NCBI RefSeq assembly: GCF_022763245.1
Contig: NZ_JALEGV010000019.1
Coordinates: 1 to 35,028, forward strand
Origin: Oricola sp.
GTDB taxonomy: Bacteria > Pseudomonadota > Alphaproteobacteria > Rhizobiales > Rhizobiaceae
Length of the DNA stretch: 35,028 nt
Direction of reading: 5' to 3'
A program made the translations under genes and the position numbers. Under the pieces are notes generated by a model. That model saw nothing but the letters and a program-made list of their open reading frames with translations, searched no databases and had not been told where the DNA came from. Numbering within the stretch: position 1 is the first letter of the stretch; each line of letters opens with the position of its first letter. Of this stretch, positions 33,437-35,028 are shown in pieces.

Positions 33437-34707
33437 CCTTCGCGATAGGATGCATGCTGCTTGTGGCGCTGATCGTGCTGGGCATCCCCGTGGGCTATGC
33501 TCTGGGCCTGGCCGGGATAGGCAGCCTTTTGCTCGTCACCTCGCCCACGACGATTGCGGCGCTGATGACCAAAGTCGTCCACTCCACCGCCAGCAACTAT
33601 GTGATCCTCACCATCCCGATGTTCGTGCTCATGGCCGAGCTGCTCTCGGCGGGCGGCGTGGCGCAGGATCTTATGGTGGCCTGCGCGCGGCTGACGCGGC
33701 GGGTGCGCGGCGGTCTGGCCATGGCGTGTGTGCTGGCCGGCGCCGTCCTGGCCTCGGCTTCGGGGTCCAGTACGGCTTCGTCGGCCAGCATCGCACGCGC
33801 CGCCTTTCCGTCGATGAAGGCTGCGGGCTATCGGCCCGGCTTCGCGGTAGGCGTGGTGGCGATTTCCGGCACACTCGCGATCATGATCCCGCCCTCCATC
33901 GCCTTCGTGGTCTATGGCCTGATGACCGATGCGTCTATCGGCAAGCTTTTCATCGCGGGGATTATTCCCGGCATCCTGACGGCGGCGGGCTATATGGCGA
34001 CGATCTCTCTCGCCATGCGGTTCCGGCCGGATCTCGGCCCTTCCGCAGGCGACGCAAGCCTGGACCTTCTTCCGCAATCCGCGCCGGTCTGGCCGATAGC
34101 CCTGCTGATACTGATCGTTCTCGGGTCGCTTTACGGGGGCGTGGCCACCCCGACAGAGGTGGCGGCAATTGGCGCGCTCGGGGCGTTGTTGGTCAGCAGC
34201 GCGACCGGCCGCATGACGCGCGGCGCCTTTTTCGAGGGGGTTGGCAATACACTGCGAACGACAGCGATGATCGTGACCATCATCTTCGGCGCGCATCTCT
34301 TCGGCTATTTTGTGTCCTTCAGCCGGATCGCCGACACGCTGCTCGGCTGGATCGGCGAAAGCGGTCTGCCGCCTTATGCCGTGATGCTGATGGTCGTGGG
34401 GATGTACCTCCTCCTCGGAATGGTGATGGACCAGATGGCTATCATCATCCTGACCGCGCCGGTGACGCATGCGCTGATGACCGGGCTTGGCTATGACGAG
34501 ATTTGGTTTGGCGTGGTGATGGTGAAGACCGCCGAGATCGGACTGGTGACGCCGCCGATGGGCCTGAACGTCTATATCGCGGCATCTGCCACTCGGACCG
34601 AACTGCGGCAGGGCTTCCTCGGGATCATGCCTTTCATTGTCTTCGAGCTTCTGATCCTGGCGCTTCTGCTGGCTGTGCCTGATCTGGTTCTGTGGCTTCC
34701 CGGTTGA
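33433..34707 (+). CDS. dctM: TRAP transporter large permease DctM
   Basis: The 424-aa protein has about 11-12 hydrophobic helices and DctM signatures: YVILTIPMFVLMAELLSAGG, SGSSTASSASIARAAFPSMK, IMIPPSIAFVVYGLMTDASIGKLFIAG-type sequence, and the late GLVTPPMGLNVYI. It is the sodium-coupled translocation subunit. Its ATG at 33433 overlaps the dctQ TGA. The longer frame to 33340 is shadow inside dctQ. It is the last recognisable gene of the window. Confidence 0.93.
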   Translation: MTFAIGCMLLVALIVLGIPVGYALGLAGIGSLLLVTSPTTIAALMTKVVHSTASNYVILTIPMFVLMAELLSAGGVAQDLMVACARLTRRVRGGLAMACVLAGAVLASASGSSTASSASIARAAFPSMKAAGYRPGFAVGVVAISGTLAIMIPPSIAFVVYGLMTDASIGKLFIAGIIPGILTAAGYMATISLAMRFRPDLGPSAGDASLDLLPQSAPVWPIALLILIVLGSLYGGVATPTEVAAIGALGALLVSSATGRMTRGAFFEGVGNTLRTTAMIVTIIFGAHLFGYFVSFSRIADTLLGWIGESGLPPYAVMLMVVGMYLLLGMVMDQMAIIILTAPVTHALMTGLGYDEIWFGVVMVKTAEIGLVTPPMGLNVYIAASATRTELRQGFLGIMPFIVFELLILALLLAVPDLVLWLPG

Positions 34708-35028
34708 TATCGTTCCCCTTGTTCGTACGTTTGAGCATTTTCTAAGCAGGCTTTGTGGTTTAGCTCGATCATATAGGTGAGCGCGATAGAGCTGGGCTGA
34801 CTAGGATTTTGCGCATTGCTTCTTCCATCGCCTATGGGCGCGTCCAGCACCGTCGGACCGCGCTCTCGTGCACCGAACTCTGGCTTCGCAGGGTTTCGGC
34901 CCCTTCGGTTTTGATCCCTCGCACGAAGATCTTGGGCGCCGCCCTGCGGGCCGGGCTGTTGGTAAAGCTGAAGCCCGCAAGCGGTCTTCCCCCATCCGGG
35001 CGGCCATCCCTGACGCGAGGATGGGGCG
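34708..35028. other. right-end region without a recognised gene
   Basis: No product I recognise is encoded here. The first 90 bp are AT-richer and hold motif copy E (34766-34783). From about 34,840 the sequence is GC-rich, with an 8-bp inverted repeat CCCCATCC (34990-34997) and GGATGGGG (35019-35026). A 68-aa Arg-rich minus-strand frame lacks support. It may be a leader of a gene beyond the window or the edge of the island. Confidence 0.5.
34766..34783 (-). promoter_or_regulatory. candidate GntR operator, site E
   Basis: On the minus strand this reads CGCTCACCTATATGATCG, with TCA, CTA and ATGAT in the same register as site A. On the plus strand it shares the 9-mer ATCATATAG with site B. It may belong to a promoter for a gene beyond position 35028. 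Confidence 0.35.

Noticed and set aside
34801-35007. A 68-codon minus-strand frame at the right end
   Set aside because: The Arg/Ser-rich translation has no family resemblance and no clear start signal.

Overview
The window looks like a GC-rich alphaproteobacterial genome or large plasmid, most likely from the Rhodobacterales or Rhizobiales. The signs are tightly overlapped operons, Liv and TRAP transporters in tandem, and a remnant of a DUF1612/HTH gene of the kind common on rhizobial and roseobacter plasmids. Species and replicon cannot be told from the sequence alone.

Positions 1 to about 12,100 are an accessory, defence-type island. It opens with a 5'-truncated DUF1612/HTH gene. A five-gene leftward operon (9058 to 832) follows: a small MerR-like HTH protein, a 1030-aa Eco57I-like N6-adenine DNA methyltransferase, a small PD-(D/E)XK-type nuclease candidate, an OLD-family ATPase with a TOPRIM domain, and a UvrD-like helicase. 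The last two resemble GajA and GajB of Gabija, and the first three look like a modification/restriction module. Divergent from it is an AbiEi/AbiEii type IV toxin-antitoxin pair whose promoter carries two identical 28-bp palindrome-like repeats. A cysteine-rich orphan protein lies beyond, between two strong inverted repeats, and then about 670 bp with no recognisable gene.

Positions 12,100 to 34,700 are a catabolic island. A FadR-type GntR regulator is followed by a leftward operon: family I CoA-transferase, crotonase, acyl-CoA dehydrogenase, CitE-like CoA-ester lyase, PaaI-type thioesterase and MmgE/PrpD protein. Next come a leftward ADH and CaiB-type CoA-transferase pair, a rightward ALDH and old-yellow-enzyme pair, a leftward FadH-like flavoprotein and lactonase-like MBL hydrolase pair, and a rightward run of a complete Liv ABC transporter and a complete TRAP transporter. 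A shared motif (approximately nnnTCAnYTAnATGATnn) lies in every main promoter region of this island and once beyond its right end, which suggests one regulon under the GntR protein.

The enzymes fit the following order: reduction of an activated double bond, lactone opening, oxidation of alcohol to aldehyde to acid, CoA activation, alpha,beta-dehydrogenation, hydration, and retro-Claisen cleavage. The CoA part with a TRAP transporter and an MmgE/PrpD protein recalls bacterial itaconate clusters. A branched C5-type dicarboxylate, or a methyl- or methylene-butyrolactone feeding into it, is the leading but unproven idea for the substrate.
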